64,000 bases of DNA from Clostridiales bacterium (GCA_018371275.1 JAHALF010000003.1:1-64000), one strand, 5' to 3'. Shown: positions 27,673-37,763, numbered from the stretch's first letter. The notes: a model not told the origin generated them from the letters alone. Translations and numbers: made by a program.

Positions 27673-28362
27673 ATGGAACAGACTAATGATGATTTACAAG
27701 ATAGACTATACGATAAAAGTTATACTTGCCCTATATGTGGTGAAAAGTTTAAAGCTAAAGATATAAAAAAAGGAAAAACAGTTTTTGAAGGAATGGATTT
27801 AGGACTTAGGGCAAAATTTAATCCAATTTTGCCAGATTATTATTATGTTCTTATATGTGATAAATGTGGATATGCAGCTGTAACAAAAACATTTAATAAA
27901 ATTAATAATGTACATATAAAAAATATAAAAGAAAATATAAATAAAAATTATAAACCAAAAAAATATACACCAGTTTATGATGCAAAAACTGCAATAGATA
28001 GATATAAAATAGCTTTATATTTTGCACATATAAAAGAAAGTGACCTATCAGAAAGAGCTTATATTGCTCAAAAAATTGCTTTTATATATGGTGATATAGA
28101 TGATAAAGAACAAGAATTAGAATATAATAAACACGCTTATAATTGGTACAGTGATGCTTACATAGATGAAGAATTTCCTATAATGGATATGGAAGAAAAC
28201 CAATTTTTATATAATTTAGCTTATTTATCATATAAAATAGGTAATAAAGATGAAACAAGAAAAACACTTGGTAAATTGGCTGTTAAAAAAGATTTATCTA
28301 ATACATTAAAAGAAGCTGTTGAAAATTTTGTTGAGATAATAAAAAATGAAGATAAAGCATAA
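27673..28362 (+). CDS. DUF2225 family protein with zinc ribbon and TPR-like helices
   Basis: 229 aa. The N-terminal C-P-I-C-G-x-x-F and I-C-D-K-C-G-Y-A-A Cys pairs form a zinc ribbon; the rest (about 100-225) is helical with TPR-like periodicity (YKIALYFAHIK; AYIAQKIAFIYG; NLAYLSYKIGN). This matches DUF2225, common in Clostridia, of unknown function. It lies 23 nt upstream of smc and is probably co-transcribed. Confidence 0.85.
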   Translation: MEQTNDDLQDRLYDKSYTCPICGEKFKAKDIKKGKTVFEGMDLGLRAKFNPILPDYYYVLICDKCGYAAVTKTFNKINNVHIKNIKENINKNYKPKKYTPVYDAKTAIDRYKIALYFAHIKESDLSERAYIAQKIAFIYGDIDDKEQELEYNKHAYNWYSDAYIDEEFPIMDMEENQFLYNLAYLSYKIGNKDETRKTLGKLAVKKDLSNTLKEAVENFVEIIKNEDKA

Positions 28363-28385
28363 AATCTTACAGAAAGAGGAATATT

Positions 28386-31300
28386 ATGTTTTTAAAAAGA
28401 CTAGAGATACAAGGCTTTAAATCCTTTCCTGAAAAAATACGTTTAGATTTTAGACAAGGTATAACAGGTATTGTAGGGCCTAATGGAAGTGGTAAAAGTA
28501 ATATATCAGATGCTATAAGATGGGTATTAGGAGAGCAAAGCGCAAGGACTCTTCGTGGAGATAAAATGGAAGATATTATTTTTGCAGGCACTAAAAATAG
28601 AAAAGCTCTTGGCTTTGCAGAAGTTACTATGCACCTTGATAATACAGATAAAAAATTACCATTAGAGTATAGTGAAATTGCTATAACAAGAAAAGTATAT
28701 CGTTCTGGGGAAAGTGGATATTATATAAATGGGACAAGTTGTAGACTTAAAGATATTCACGAGCTTTTTATGGATACTGGTATTGGTAAAGAGGGATATT
28801 CTATTATAGGACAAGGCAAAATAGATACTATATTAAGTAATAAATCGGAAGATAGACGAGCTCTTTTTGAAGAAGCTGTTGGCATTATAAAGTTTAAAAA
28901 CAGAAGAATACAAGCAGAAAATAGGTTAGAAGAAGTTAGAAAAAATATTATAAGAACAAATGATATAATAAGTGAACTTGAAAGACAAATAAATCCACTT
29001 TTTGAGCAAAAGGAAAAAGCAAAAGAGTTTTTAAGACTATCAAAACGTTTAAAAATTATAAAAATAAACTTATTTATAGCAGAGTATAAAATGGCAGAAG
29101 ATAGTATAAAAGATATATTAAATAATATAGAAACATTAGATAATACAATAATATCACTAGAAAAAGAAATAGAAAAATACCTACAAAAAGAGCAAAGCCT
29201 TAAAGATAGTCTTTTAATGAAAGAGCAAGAGATAGAAAATGTAAATAAAATAGTATTAGACTTAAATATTAATATAGAGCAAAACCAAAATAATATTAAT
29301 CTTGATAATCAAAATATACAGTTTATAGAAGATGATATAAATCGTATAAAAGATGAACAAGATAAAAATAGTAAAGTAATATTAAATAAAAATGATGAAA
29401 TAAAGTTTATAAATATTAGTTTAGAGGCTAAAAGATTACAATATAATATGAAAAAAGATGAGCTAGATAAACTTTATATTCAGTTTGAAAATATATCTGC
29501 TAAAATGGATAAAAATGAAGAAAAATTTAAAGGTATAAATAATAAAATAGTTGAAAAAATGCAGCTATCGGCAGAAATATCTAACAAGCTTACTATTTAT
29601 GAAAGCTCAAGAGATAATTTAAGTGAAAAATTAAAGCAATTAGAACAAGAAATAGGATTATATAAAAGTAAGATTAATGAGAGAATAGCTAGAAAAATGG
29701 TATTAGAAAAAAATCTTGCAAATATAAAAAATGAAGAAGAAATTATAAGTGAAAATATAAATTTATATAATGTAGATTTTGAAAGAAATAAATCAGAGCT
29801 TATTAACATTGAAAAAATAAATAGTGAAGAAAATAAAAAATATATAGAATTAAAAAATAAACACAAAATATTAGAAGAATTAGAAAAAGATTATGAGGGA
29901 TATTTTGGTTCTGTAAAGGCTATATTAAAAGAAAAGGAAAAAAACGGCAAATTTTTTGGTATATGTAATGCTATAGGAGAAATTATAGCTGTACCTAAAG
30001 AATATGAAATAGCAATAGAAATAGCTTTAGGTGGTGCTATACAAAATATTGTTACTAATACAGAAGAAGATGCTAAAATAGCAATAAATTACTTAAAAGA
30101 AAACAAAAAAGGAAGAGCCACTTTTTTACCTATATCATCTATAAAGGCTAAACCAATACAAGATAAAGATGATATTGTAAGAGAAAAGGGTGTAATAGGG
30201 ATAGCAGATAGCCTTATAACATTTGATGATAAATATAATAATATTATGTCTAATATATTAGGTAGGACTATTATTATTGATAATATAGATAATGGAATAG
30301 CTTTATCTAAAAAGTATAAATATATGTATAAAGTTGTAACTTTAGACGGAGAGCTTATAAATGCTGGTGGGGCTTTAACTGGTGGGAGCATATCCAAAAA
30401 GTCTGGAGGCATATTTTCTAGAGGACGAGAAATAAAAGACATATTTGAAAAAGTTTGTGTGTTAGAAGAAAAAATTAATAAAAATATAGATTTTATTCAA
30501 AAAAAAGAAGAAGAACAGTATAATATACAAAAAAATATAGAAAAAAATAGAGAAAGTCTTAATAAAATCTCTTTAGAAAAAATAAGGCTTGAAAGTGATA
30601 TAAACCAAGCCGATGAATACATAAAAGATTTAGAAAATAATGTAAAAAATAGTAGTGATTATATAATTAATATAAATGAACAGCTAAAAGAAACTTATAT
30701 AGATAATAATAGTTTAGAAGAACAGCTTAATAATGTAAATAAGGAAATAAAAGTTTTAAAAGAAAATATATTAACATTTGAAAGTAAGTTAGAAGAAGAA
30801 AGGCTTAATAAAGATACAAGCTTTAATTACATAAATAGATTAAAAATAGACATAAAAGATATAGAGTATCAAATAGAAAATAGCAATAGAGAAATAATTA
30901 GGCTTAGTACAGATATAGACAATTTAAAAGAAATAAATATTTCATTAGATATAAAAATAAAAGAAAACAATGGCAAAAAAGATATTTTAAATAAAAATAT
31001 TATTTATGTACAAAAAAATATTGATACTTTAAAAGAAAAAAGTGTTAATTTAAAAAATAGTATAAATAATTTACAACAAGAAAAAAATAATATAAACAAC
31101 AATATAAACAATATAACAAATGATATAGCTACAACAAATAGAAATAAGCTAGATATAGAAAACAAAAAAGTAAAGGCAGAGGCTAAAAAAGAAAATATTG
31201 AAGAAAGGATAGATTTGTTATGTGATAATATGTGGCAAGAATATGAAATAACCTATGCAAGTGCTTGTAATGATTATGAAAATATAAATTTATCTTTTGA

Positions 31301-31964
31301 TGAGCTTAAAAGAGAAGAAAATATCTTTAAGGCTAAAATAACTAGTTTAGGGACTGTAAATTTGGGTGCTATAGAAGAATATAAAGTTTTAAAAGAACGT
31401 TATGACCTTAATATTAAACAGCGAGAAGATATATTAAAAGCAGATGACGATTTAAAAGATATAATATCTACATTAGTTACGGAAATGGAAGAACAGTTTA
31501 AAAACCAGTTTTCTTTAATAAATAAAAATTTTAATAAAGTTTTTTCGGATATGTTTGGTGGAGGTAAGGCAGAGCTTATCCTTTCAGATGAAAACAATAT
31601 ATTAACATCTGGTATAGATATTGTAGCACAGCCACCAGGGAAAAATTTACAAAGCTTAACCCTTTTATCTGGTGGAGAAAGGACACTTACAGCTATGTCA
31701 TTATTATTTGCTATTCTTATAATGAAGCCGTCTCCTTTTTGTGTATTAGATGAAACAGAGGCAGCTTTAGATGATGCTAATGTTTTAAGATATTCAAATT
31801 TTTTGAAAAATTTTTCAAAAGATAACCAATTTATATTAATAACACATAAAACAGGTACTATGGAGATAGCAGATATATTATATGGTGTAACTATGGAAGA
31901 GCAAGGTGTGTCTAAAGTTATATCAGTTGAATTAAAAGATGCAAAAGAATATGAAAAAGTTTAA
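28386..31964 (+). CDS. smc: Chromosome segregation ATPase SMC
   Basis: 1192 aa. Walker A GPNGSGKSN at about 32-40, Q-loop region, long coiled coils (about 170-500 and 670-1000), hinge (about 505-660, with the Gly-rich GGALTGGS), and a C-terminal half with signature LLSGGERTLTAMSLLFAI and Walker B FCVLDETEAALDDAN. Condensin core that compacts and segregates the chromosome with ScpAB, which are not in this window. Starts the smc-ftsY pair (12-nt gap). Confidence 0.97.
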   Translation: MFLKRLEIQGFKSFPEKIRLDFRQGITGIVGPNGSGKSNISDAIRWVLGEQSARTLRGDKMEDIIFAGTKNRKALGFAEVTMHLDNTDKKLPLEYSEIAITRKVYRSGESGYYINGTSCRLKDIHELFMDTGIGKEGYSIIGQGKIDTILSNKSEDRRALFEEAVGIIKFKNRRIQAENRLEEVRKNIIRTNDIISELERQINPLFEQKEKAKEFLRLSKRLKIIKINLFIAEYKMAEDSIKDILNNIETLDNTIISLEKEIEKYLQKEQSLKDSLLMKEQEIENVNKIVLDLNINIEQNQNNINLDNQNIQFIEDDINRIKDEQDKNSKVILNKNDEIKFINISLEAKRLQYNMKKDELDKLYIQFENISAKMDKNEEKFKGINNKIVEKMQLSAEISNKLTIYESSRDNLSEKLKQLEQEIGLYKSKINERIARKMVLEKNLANIKNEEEIISENINLYNVDFERNKSELINIEKINSEENKKYIELKNKHKILEELEKDYEGYFGSVKAILKEKEKNGKFFGICNAIGEIIAVPKEYEIAIEIALGGAIQNIVTNTEEDAKIAINYLKENKKGRATFLPISSIKAKPIQDKDDIVREKGVIGIADSLITFDDKYNNIMSNILGRTIIIDNIDNGIALSKKYKYMYKVVTLDGELINAGGALTGGSISKKSGGIFSRGREIKDIFEKVCVLEEKINKNIDFIQKKEEEQYNIQKNIEKNRESLNKISLEKIRLESDINQADEYIKDLENNVKNSSDYIININEQLKETYIDNNSLEEQLNNVNKEIKVLKENILTFESKLEEERLNKDTSFNYINRLKIDIKDIEYQIENSNREIIRLSTDIDNLKEINISLDIKIKENNGKKDILNKNIIYVQKNIDTLKEKSVNLKNSINNLQQEKNNINNNINNITNDIATTNRNKLDIENKKVKAEAKKENIEERIDLLCDNMWQEYEITYASACNDYENINLSFDELKREENIFKAKITSLGTVNLGAIEEYKVLKERYDLNIKQREDILKADDDLKDIISTLVTEMEEQFKNQFSLINKNFNKVFSDMFGGGKAELILSDENNILTSGIDIVAQPPGKNLQSLTLLSGGERTLTAMSLLFAILIMKPSPFCVLDETEAALDDANVLRYSNFLKNFSKDNQFILITHKTGTMEIADILYGVTMEEQGVSKVISVELKDAKEYEKV

Positions 31965-31976
31965 AGGAGAGTTAAA

Positions 31977-33311
31977 ATGGGATTTTTTAAATGGTTTAAA
32001 AAAGATAAAAAAGAGGAAAAAATAGGAGAAAATATTAATTTACAAGAGCAAGAAGAAACACAAGAAATAGTAAATGAGAAAGAAGAAGTACAAGAAATAG
32101 CAAATGAGCAAGAAGAAATACAAGAAATAGTAAATGAGCAAGAAGAAGAAGTACAAGAAATAGCAAATGAGCAAGAAGAAATACAAGAAATAGCAAATGA
32201 ACAAGAAGAAGTACAAGAAATAGTAAATGAGCAAGAAGAAATACAAGAAATAGTAAATGAGCAAGAAGAAATACAAGAAACAGTAAATGAGCAAGAAGAA
32301 ATACAAGAAACATTAAACGAACAAGACGAAAAAAAAAAAGAAGATATATCAAATACTTTAGAAGAAACAAAAAAAGAAGAAGAGGCAGGGGAAGAGTCTA
32401 AGAAGAAAGGCTTTTTTGCAAAAATAAAAATGGGACTGTCTAAAACAAGGGACAGTATATTAAATGGTGTAGAGCAAGTTTTAAGTAGTTTTACAAAAAT
32501 AGATGAAGAGCTTTTTGAAGAGTTAGAAGAGTCACTTATTATGTCGGATATAGGTGTTGAAACTTCTACTTATATAATAGGTAAAGTTAGAGAAATAGTA
32601 AAGGCTGAAAGAATAAAAGATGTGGCAGAAATAAAGGATGTAATAGTACGTGTTATATCAAATATCTTAGAGGAGGATGCAGGAGATTTTATTTTAAAAT
32701 CTCCTAGCGTTATACTTATTATAGGTGTAAATGGTGTAGGAAAAACAACAACAATAGGTAAGCTTGCTAGTAATTATAAAAAACAGGGGAAAAAGGTTAT
32801 ATTAGCAGCAGGAGATACATTTAGAGCAGCGGCTATAGACCAGCTACAAGTATGGGGTGAAAGAAATGGAATAGATGTAATAAAACATCAAGAAGGTTCA
32901 GATCCAGCAGCAGTTGTTTTTGATGCTATACAAGCAGGCAAAGCTAGGGGGGCAGACCTTTTAATATGTGATACAGCAGGTAGACTTCATAATAAGAAAA
33001 ATCTTATGGAAGAGCTTAAAAAAATATCTAGAATTGTAAATAGAGAAAATCCAGATGCTCAGATAGAAACATTACTTGCCTTAGATGCTACAACAGGACA
33101 AAATGCTTTGCAACAAGCAAAACTTTTTAGTGAAGTATCAGATATTACAGGTATTGTACTTACAAAATTAGATGGGACTGCTAAAGGTGGTGTTGTTATA
33201 GCTATAAAAAATGAGCTAAAAATACCAGTTCGCTTTATTGGTGTAGGCGAGGGTATAGATGATTTAAGACCTTTTGATGCTAAAGAGTTTTCTAAGGCAT
33301 TATTTGAATAA
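31977..33311 (+). CDS. ftsY: Signal recognition particle receptor FtsY with long acidic repeat
   Basis: 444 aa SRP-receptor GTPase that docks ribosomes at the SecYEG translocon. The C-terminal NG domain (about 145-444) has G1 GVNGVGKTTT, GDTFRAAAIDQL, DTAGRLHNKKNLMEEL and TKLDGTAKGG. The N-terminal acidic A region is unusual: nine near-identical ten-residue units (consensus I-Q-E-I-V-N-E-Q-E-E, residues 28-118; one unit has 11 residues), preceded by a basic F-F-K-W-F-K-K-D-K-K membrane-binding helix. Same transcript as smc. Confidence 0.95.
   Translation: MGFFKWFKKDKKEEKIGENINLQEQEETQEIVNEKEEVQEIANEQEEIQEIVNEQEEEVQEIANEQEEIQEIANEQEEVQEIVNEQEEIQEIVNEQEEIQETVNEQEEIQETLNEQDEKKKEDISNTLEETKKEEEAGEESKKKGFFAKIKMGLSKTRDSILNGVEQVLSSFTKIDEELFEELEESLIMSDIGVETSTYIIGKVREIVKAERIKDVAEIKDVIVRVISNILEEDAGDFILKSPSVILIIGVNGVGKTTTIGKLASNYKKQGKKVILAAGDTFRAAAIDQLQVWGERNGIDVIKHQEGSDPAAVVFDAIQAGKARGADLLICDTAGRLHNKKNLMEELKKISRIVNRENPDAQIETLLALDATTGQNALQQAKLFSEVSDITGIVLTKLDGTAKGGVVIAIKNELKIPVRFIGVGEGIDDLRPFDAKEFSKALFE
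32058..32330 (+). repeat. 30-bp tandem repeat inside ftsY, nine units
   Basis: Nine tandem units coding for (I/V/T)-Q-E-(I/T)-(V/A/L)-N-(E)-(Q/K)-(E/D)-E; the third unit has an extra Glu codon. High nucleotide identity between units points to recent slippage or recombination. Confidence 0.9.
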
Positions 33312-33313
33312 TA

Positions 33314-33347
33314 TTAAAGATAGATAATGTTGTCTATCTTTAAAGTT
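33314..33347 (+). terminator. ftsY terminator
   Basis: TTAAAGATAGA-N8-TCTATCTTTAA stem 3 nt after the ftsY stop; the T run is interrupted, so this is of moderate strength. Confidence 0.6.
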
Positions 33348-33378
33348 TAACAAAAATATATGCGTTTTATTGTTAAAC

Positions 33379-33406
33379 TTGACAAAAAAATATATAGTGA
33401 TATAAT
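33379..33406 (+). promoter_or_regulatory. metNIQ promoter
   Basis: TTGACA (33379-33384) and TATAAT (33401-33406), spacing 16 nt, about 85 nt before metN. I see no SAM riboswitch or T-box between promoter and start. Confidence 0.75.
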
Positions 33407-33491
33407 AATAAATAATTTTTAACTAGACTTATATTATGTATAGAATTATTTAATTATTATCTTATATATAATAGTTTAATGGGGTGAAAAG

Positions 33492-34511
33492 ATGGTTTTA
33501 ATAGAAAATCTTATTAAAACATATGGAGATGGAGAAAATGCAGTAAATGCTCTAAAAGGAATAGACTTACATATAGAAAAAGGAGAAATCTTTGGTATAA
33601 TAGGTCTTAGTGGTGCCGGTAAAAGCTCACTTGTTAGATGTATTAACCTATTGGAGATTCCTACGAGTGGTAGTATAAAGATAGATGGGGAAGAAATAAT
33701 AAAATTGTCTAAAAAAGAGCTTAGACAAGCAAGAAAAAAAATAGGTATGGTTTTTCAACATTTTAATCTTTTAATGAACTCTACTATTTATGAAAATGTA
33801 GCTTTTCCAATGAGAATAGATAATAAACCAAAAGATTACATAGATAAAAGAGTAAATGAGCTTTTAGATTTAGTTGGGCTTTTAGATAAAAAGGATATGT
33901 ATCCTTCTATGCTGTCTGGGGGACAAAAGCAAAGAGTTGGTATAGCTAGAGCTATAGCTAATAATCCTAGCATTATTGTATGTGATGAGGCAACAAGTGC
34001 TTTAGACCCAGAAACGACAAAGTCTATATTGACTCTTTTAAAAGATATAAATAAAAAATTAGGTATTACAATTATTATAATAACTCACGAAATGGACGTT
34101 ATAAAACATATTTGTAATAAAGTTGCTATATTAGAAGAAGGAAAAATAGCAGAATGTGGGTTAGTATCAGATATATTTATAAAACCAAAAACAAAAATAG
34201 CCAGAAGTTTTTTTGATTCTGTTGATGTTAAGCTAGAAAATGATGTTTACCAAAAAGCTTTAGATGGAAATGGTGTAGTTATAAAGGGCATATTTATAGG
34301 AGAAAACTCTACATCACCTTACATATCTAAAATGATAACTAAATATAGTGTAGAGGCATCTATATTGCTTGGAAACATACAACATATGGATGATACTTTA
34401 ATAGGAACTTTAGTTATAAAAATAACTGGTGAAGATAAGAATATAAAAGATGCTATAAATTATTTAAAAGAAAATAATGTTTTAATAGAGGAGGTAAACT
34501 ATGAATATTAA
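33492..34511 (+). CDS. metN: Methionine ABC importer, ATP-binding subunit
   Basis: 339 aa. Walker A GLSGAGKSSL near 38, signature LSGGQKQRVGIARAI, Walker B IIVCDEATSALDPET, and a C-terminal NIL regulatory domain (about 265-339) that binds methionine and inhibits transport in characterised homologues. The last codons overlap the metI start by 11 nt. Start has GGGGTGA. Substrate (D/L-methionine) is inferred from the NIL domain and the MetI/MetQ partners. Confidence 0.93.
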   Translation: MVLIENLIKTYGDGENAVNALKGIDLHIEKGEIFGIIGLSGAGKSSLVRCINLLEIPTSGSIKIDGEEIIKLSKKELRQARKKIGMVFQHFNLLMNSTIYENVAFPMRIDNKPKDYIDKRVNELLDLVGLLDKKDMYPSMLSGGQKQRVGIARAIANNPSIIVCDEATSALDPETTKSILTLLKDINKKLGITIIIITHEMDVIKHICNKVAILEEGKIAECGLVSDIFIKPKTKIARSFFDSVDVKLENDVYQKALDGNGVVIKGIFIGENSTSPYISKMITKYSVEASILLGNIQHMDDTLIGTLVIKITGEDKNIKDAINYLKENNVLIEEVNYEY

Positions 34512-35172
34512 CGCAGAATATTTAGAACAATTAAAAAAGATAGTTTTACCGGCTTTTAATGAAACTTTATATATGGTGTTTTTCTCTAGCTTATTTTCTG
34601 TTATATTAGGTATATTTATTGGTATTATATTGTATGTTACAGAAAAAGACGGAATATTAGAAAATAAATTTTTAAATAGACTATTAGGTATAATTGTAAA
34701 TATTGGAAGAAGTGTGCCTTTTGTAATATTAATGATTGCAGTCTTTCCATTATCTAAATTCATTGTTGGTACAACTTTAGGCTCTAAAGCTGCTATTGTT
34801 CCTCTTACTGTTGCAGCTATTCCATTTGTTGCTAGAATGATAGAAGCTTGTTTAAAAGAAATAGATAAAGGTGTTATAGAGGCATCTATATCTATGGGGG
34901 CAAGTGAGTTGCAAATAATATATAAAGTATTAATACCGGAAAGTATATCTTCTATTATATCAACTATTACAACAACTATTATAAGCATTATAGGTTATTC
35001 TGCTATGGCAGGCACTATTGGTGGTGGTGGTCTTGGGAGTATAGCTATTACATATGGTTATCAAAGGTATAGAGATGATATATTAATTATAAGTGTTGTA
35101 TTAATGGTTATATTGGTTCAAATAGTTCAAACTATTGGTAATATTTTAGGTAAAAAATTAAATAAAAAATAA
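34501..35172 (+). CDS. metI: Methionine ABC importer, permease subunit
   Basis: 223 aa with five hydrophobic segments and the binding-protein-dependent permease EAA-like loop (EASISMGASELQIIYKVLIPESI). The start lies inside the metN 3' end with a GAGG site in the metN coding region, so it is translationally coupled. Confidence 0.93.
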   Translation: MNINAEYLEQLKKIVLPAFNETLYMVFFSSLFSVILGIFIGIILYVTEKDGILENKFLNRLLGIIVNIGRSVPFVILMIAVFPLSKFIVGTTLGSKAAIVPLTVAAIPFVARMIEACLKEIDKGVIEASISMGASELQIIYKVLIPESISSIISTITTTIISIIGYSAMAGTIGGGGLGSIAITYGYQRYRDDILIISVVLMVILVQIVQTIGNILGKKLNKK

Positions 35173-35188
35173 AAAGGGGTAATGTATT

Positions 35189-36022
35189 ATGAAAAAGTTT
35201 TTAACAACATTTTTATTAGCTATAACGCTTTGCTTTGGACTTACAGCTTGTGGAAGTAGCACAGATAGTCAGACAAAAGATAACCAAACAGATGGTAAAA
35301 GTAGCACAACAATAACAGTAGGTGCAACAAGTGTACCGCACGCAGAAATATTAAATGAAGTTGTAGATAATTTGGCAGAAGAAGGAATAACTTTAAATGT
35401 AAAAGAATTTTCTGAATATACAGTATTAAACCCAAGCTTAACAGCAGGTGAGATAGATGCCAACTTTTTTCAACATACTTCTTATTTAAATAGTTATATG
35501 GAAGAAACAGGAGATAAGCTTGTTTCTGTTGGAGCAATACATACAGAACCTATGGGAATATATTCTAAATCTATTAAATCGTTAGATGAAATTGCAGATG
35601 GAGATAAAATTGCAGTGCCTAACGATGCTACAAATGGTGCAAGAGCATTACTTCTTTTAGAAAATAATGGTGTTATAAAACTAAAAGAGGGTGTAGGTGA
35701 TAAGGCCACTATATTTGATATAGAAGAAAATCCTAAAAATGTTGAAATAATAGAGATGGACGCAGCAGCATTACCAAGAGCATTAGATGATGTAAAAATG
35801 GCTGTTATAAATACAAACTACGCTTTAGAGGCTGGATTCAATCCTATGGTAGATGCTATAGCTATAGAAGGTAGCGATTCTCCTTTTGCTAATATATTAG
35901 TTGTTAAAGAGGGAGATGAAACGAAACCAGAAATACAGGCTTTATATAAAGCTTTAACAAGTGATGAAATAAAATCTTTTATAGAGGAAAAATATCAAGG
36001 TGCAGTTGTACCAGCTTTTTAG
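35189..36022 (+). CDS. metQ: Methionine-binding lipoprotein
   Basis: 277-aa NlpA-family substrate-binding lipoprotein. The signal peptide ends with lipobox L-T-A-C (Cys21). Family segments VGATSVPHAEIL, F-x-E-Y-T-V-L-N-P-S-L, FFQHTSYLN and the AVINTNYALEAGF ligand-pocket region are present. Third gene of metNIQ, 16 nt after metI, ended by a long hairpin. Confidence 0.93.
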   Translation: MKKFLTTFLLAITLCFGLTACGSSTDSQTKDNQTDGKSSTTITVGATSVPHAEILNEVVDNLAEEGITLNVKEFSEYTVLNPSLTAGEIDANFFQHTSYLNSYMEETGDKLVSVGAIHTEPMGIYSKSIKSLDEIADGDKIAVPNDATNGARALLLLENNGVIKLKEGVGDKATIFDIEENPKNVEIIEMDAAALPRALDDVKMAVINTNYALEAGFNPMVDAIAIEGSDSPFANILVVKEGDETKPEIQALYKALTSDEIKSFIEEKYQGAVVPAF

Positions 36023-36061
36023 ACCTGACATAATAAAATAGGTATATAATTTTTTATTGTA

Positions 36062-36105
36062 AAATAACTATGTAATAGACAAATGTTACATAGTTATTTT
36101 TGTTT
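36062..36105 (+). terminator. metQ terminator
   Basis: AATAACTATGTAA-N10-TTACATAGTTATT stem followed by a T-rich run. Confidence 0.8.
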
Positions 36106-36176
36106 TAGAAAAGATATTATTAATTAGGTGTTTAAAAATACTAATATTATACATAATTGTTTAGAAAAAATATTAC

Positions 36177-36207
36177 AATTGTTTACATATTATTAATATT
36201 TTATTCA
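36177..36207 (+). promoter_or_regulatory. Motif shared by both htrA promoters, copy 1
   Basis: AATTGTTTACAT and TTATTCA separated by exactly 12 nt, about 55 nt before the first HtrA gene. The same two boxes with the same spacing lie before the second HtrA gene. Confidence 0.45.
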
Positions 36208-36261
36208 AAATATATGTATATAATTAAAACATAGATTAACAAATAAGCGGAGGTAATACTT

Positions 36262-37647
36262 ATGAATACAAATAATAATAATATAGATAACAATATAGAA
36301 AATAAAAATATTGAAAATGAGGAAATAAAAATAGAAGACACTAAAAGACAAGATGATAATATTATAGATATAACAGAGATTGATAATAGTAATTGTAAAA
36401 GCGAAGAAAATATATTAGAAGAAACTGAAAGAAAAAAAGAAGAAATAAAGGCTTTAATAGCTAAAGAAAAGGCAGAAAAGAAGCAACAGCAAAAAAATAA
36501 AAGAAAAAAAGCAGCAAAGGTTATATTAAAGTCGGGAGCAGTTGCATCTTGTTGTTTATTTTTAGGAGTAGGTATAGGTACTGGTGCTATCGTATCTAAA
36601 AATGTTATTTCTAAAAGGGAACAATCTAATTTTAAATTTAACGTATCAGATGTATCACAAGCTAGTTTAGAGGAAAATGTAATACTTACATCTAATAGTG
36701 CATCTTCTATATTTAAAGAAGTTGGGGATTCTGTTGTAAATATTTCTACAAAAGTATCTGGAGGATTTTTTAATAGCGAGTTACAAGATTTAGGCTCTGG
36801 CTCTGGAATTATTTATAAAGTAGATGGGGATAAAGTTTATATATTAACTAATAACCACGTTATAGAAGGTGCATCTTATGTAACTATATCTGTTACAGGT
36901 AATGAACAAGTTGAGGCAAATCTTGTAGGTACAGACCCAAGTTCAGATTTAGCTGTTCTTAGTGTTAGTAAAAAAGATATGAACAATGCTGGTATAAAAG
37001 ATATAACTGTGGCAAAATTTGCAAATTCTGATAATGTTGAAGTTGGAGATTTTGTTTTTCCAATAGGTAATGCTTTAGGTAGAGGAAAAACAATGACACA
37101 AGGTATGATAAGTGCTCAAAATAAACAAATAAATATAGATGGTAAAAACCTTACTGTTATACAAACAGATGCAGCTATAAATCCAGGTAATAGTGGTGGT
37201 GCATTAATGAACTCTGATGGGGAGGTTGTAGGCATAAATACAGCTAAGCTTTCAAGCTCTGCCATAGAGGGTATAGGATATGCTATACCATCTAATATAG
37301 CAATAGATATAGCAGACCAAATTATAAATAATGGTTATGTGGAAAGACCATATTTTGGTATAATGGGAAAAACTATAACAGAAAACACTAAACGTATATA
37401 TAATTTAAATACAACAGGTGTTATAGTTGTTGAAGTAGAAGAAGACAGCAATGCAGAAAGGGCTGGGCTTAAAGCAGGAGATATTATAACAGACTTTAAT
37501 GGTCAAAAAATAGAAACATTAGATGATTTATCTGGTGCAATAAATAAATGTAAGCCTAATGATACAGTATCTTTTAATATTATTAGAAATGGAAGAGAAG
37601 AAATGAATTTAAATGTTACTTTAACACCTTCTAATACATCTTTTTAA
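36262..37647 (+). CDS. HtrA-like membrane-anchored serine protease, paralogue 1
   Basis: 461 aa. A charged, Asn/Glu/Lys-rich cytoplasmic segment (1-90), one transmembrane helix (about 92-115), trypsin-like domain (about 140-345) with catalytic His in NNHVIEG, Asp in SDLAVLSV and Ser in NPGNSGGAL, then one PDZ domain (about 355-455). Quality control of exported proteins. Orphan of its usual CssRS regulators within this window. The next gene is a paralogue with the same layout but a shorter N-terminus. Confidence 0.93.
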   Translation: MNTNNNNIDNNIENKNIENEEIKIEDTKRQDDNIIDITEIDNSNCKSEENILEETERKKEEIKALIAKEKAEKKQQQKNKRKKAAKVILKSGAVASCCLFLGVGIGTGAIVSKNVISKREQSNFKFNVSDVSQASLEENVILTSNSASSIFKEVGDSVVNISTKVSGGFFNSELQDLGSGSGIIYKVDGDKVYILTNNHVIEGASYVTISVTGNEQVEANLVGTDPSSDLAVLSVSKKDMNNAGIKDITVAKFANSDNVEVGDFVFPIGNALGRGKTMTQGMISAQNKQINIDGKNLTVIQTDAAINPGNSGGALMNSDGEVVGINTAKLSSSAIEGIGYAIPSNIAIDIADQIINNGYVERPYFGIMGKTITENTKRIYNLNTTGVIVVEVEEDSNAERAGLKAGDIITDFNGQKIETLDDLSGAINKCKPNDTVSFNIIRNGREEMNLNVTLTPSNTSF

Positions 37648-37692
37648 ATAATTTATAATTATAAAAATTTTTATAAGTTAAAAAAATATTTT

Positions 37693-37723
37693 AAATTGTT
37701 TACATTTAGTTCATAATTTATTC
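37693..37723 (+). promoter_or_regulatory. Motif shared by both htrA promoters, copy 2
   Basis: AATTGTTTACAT-N12-TTATTCA, 41 nt before the second HtrA start; same boxes and spacing as the copy at 36177-36207. Confidence 0.45.
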
Positions 37724-37763
37724 ATTTATTTGATTTATTATATATATGTAGGGAGGAAATATT

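Noticed and set aside
32058..32330. Possible CRISPR array
   Set aside because: Units are contiguous in-frame coding repeats with no spacers; it is the ftsY acidic region.
32035..32370. Long minus-strand open frames antisense to ftsY
   Set aside because: They are leucine/phenylalanine-rich shadows of the GAA/CAA repeat in ftsY, with no ribosome site and no coding signature.
33312..33491. SAM riboswitch or T-box before metNIQ
   Set aside because: The 180-nt upstream region contains only the ftsY terminator and a sigma-A promoter; none of the conserved SAM-I or T-box boxes are seen.
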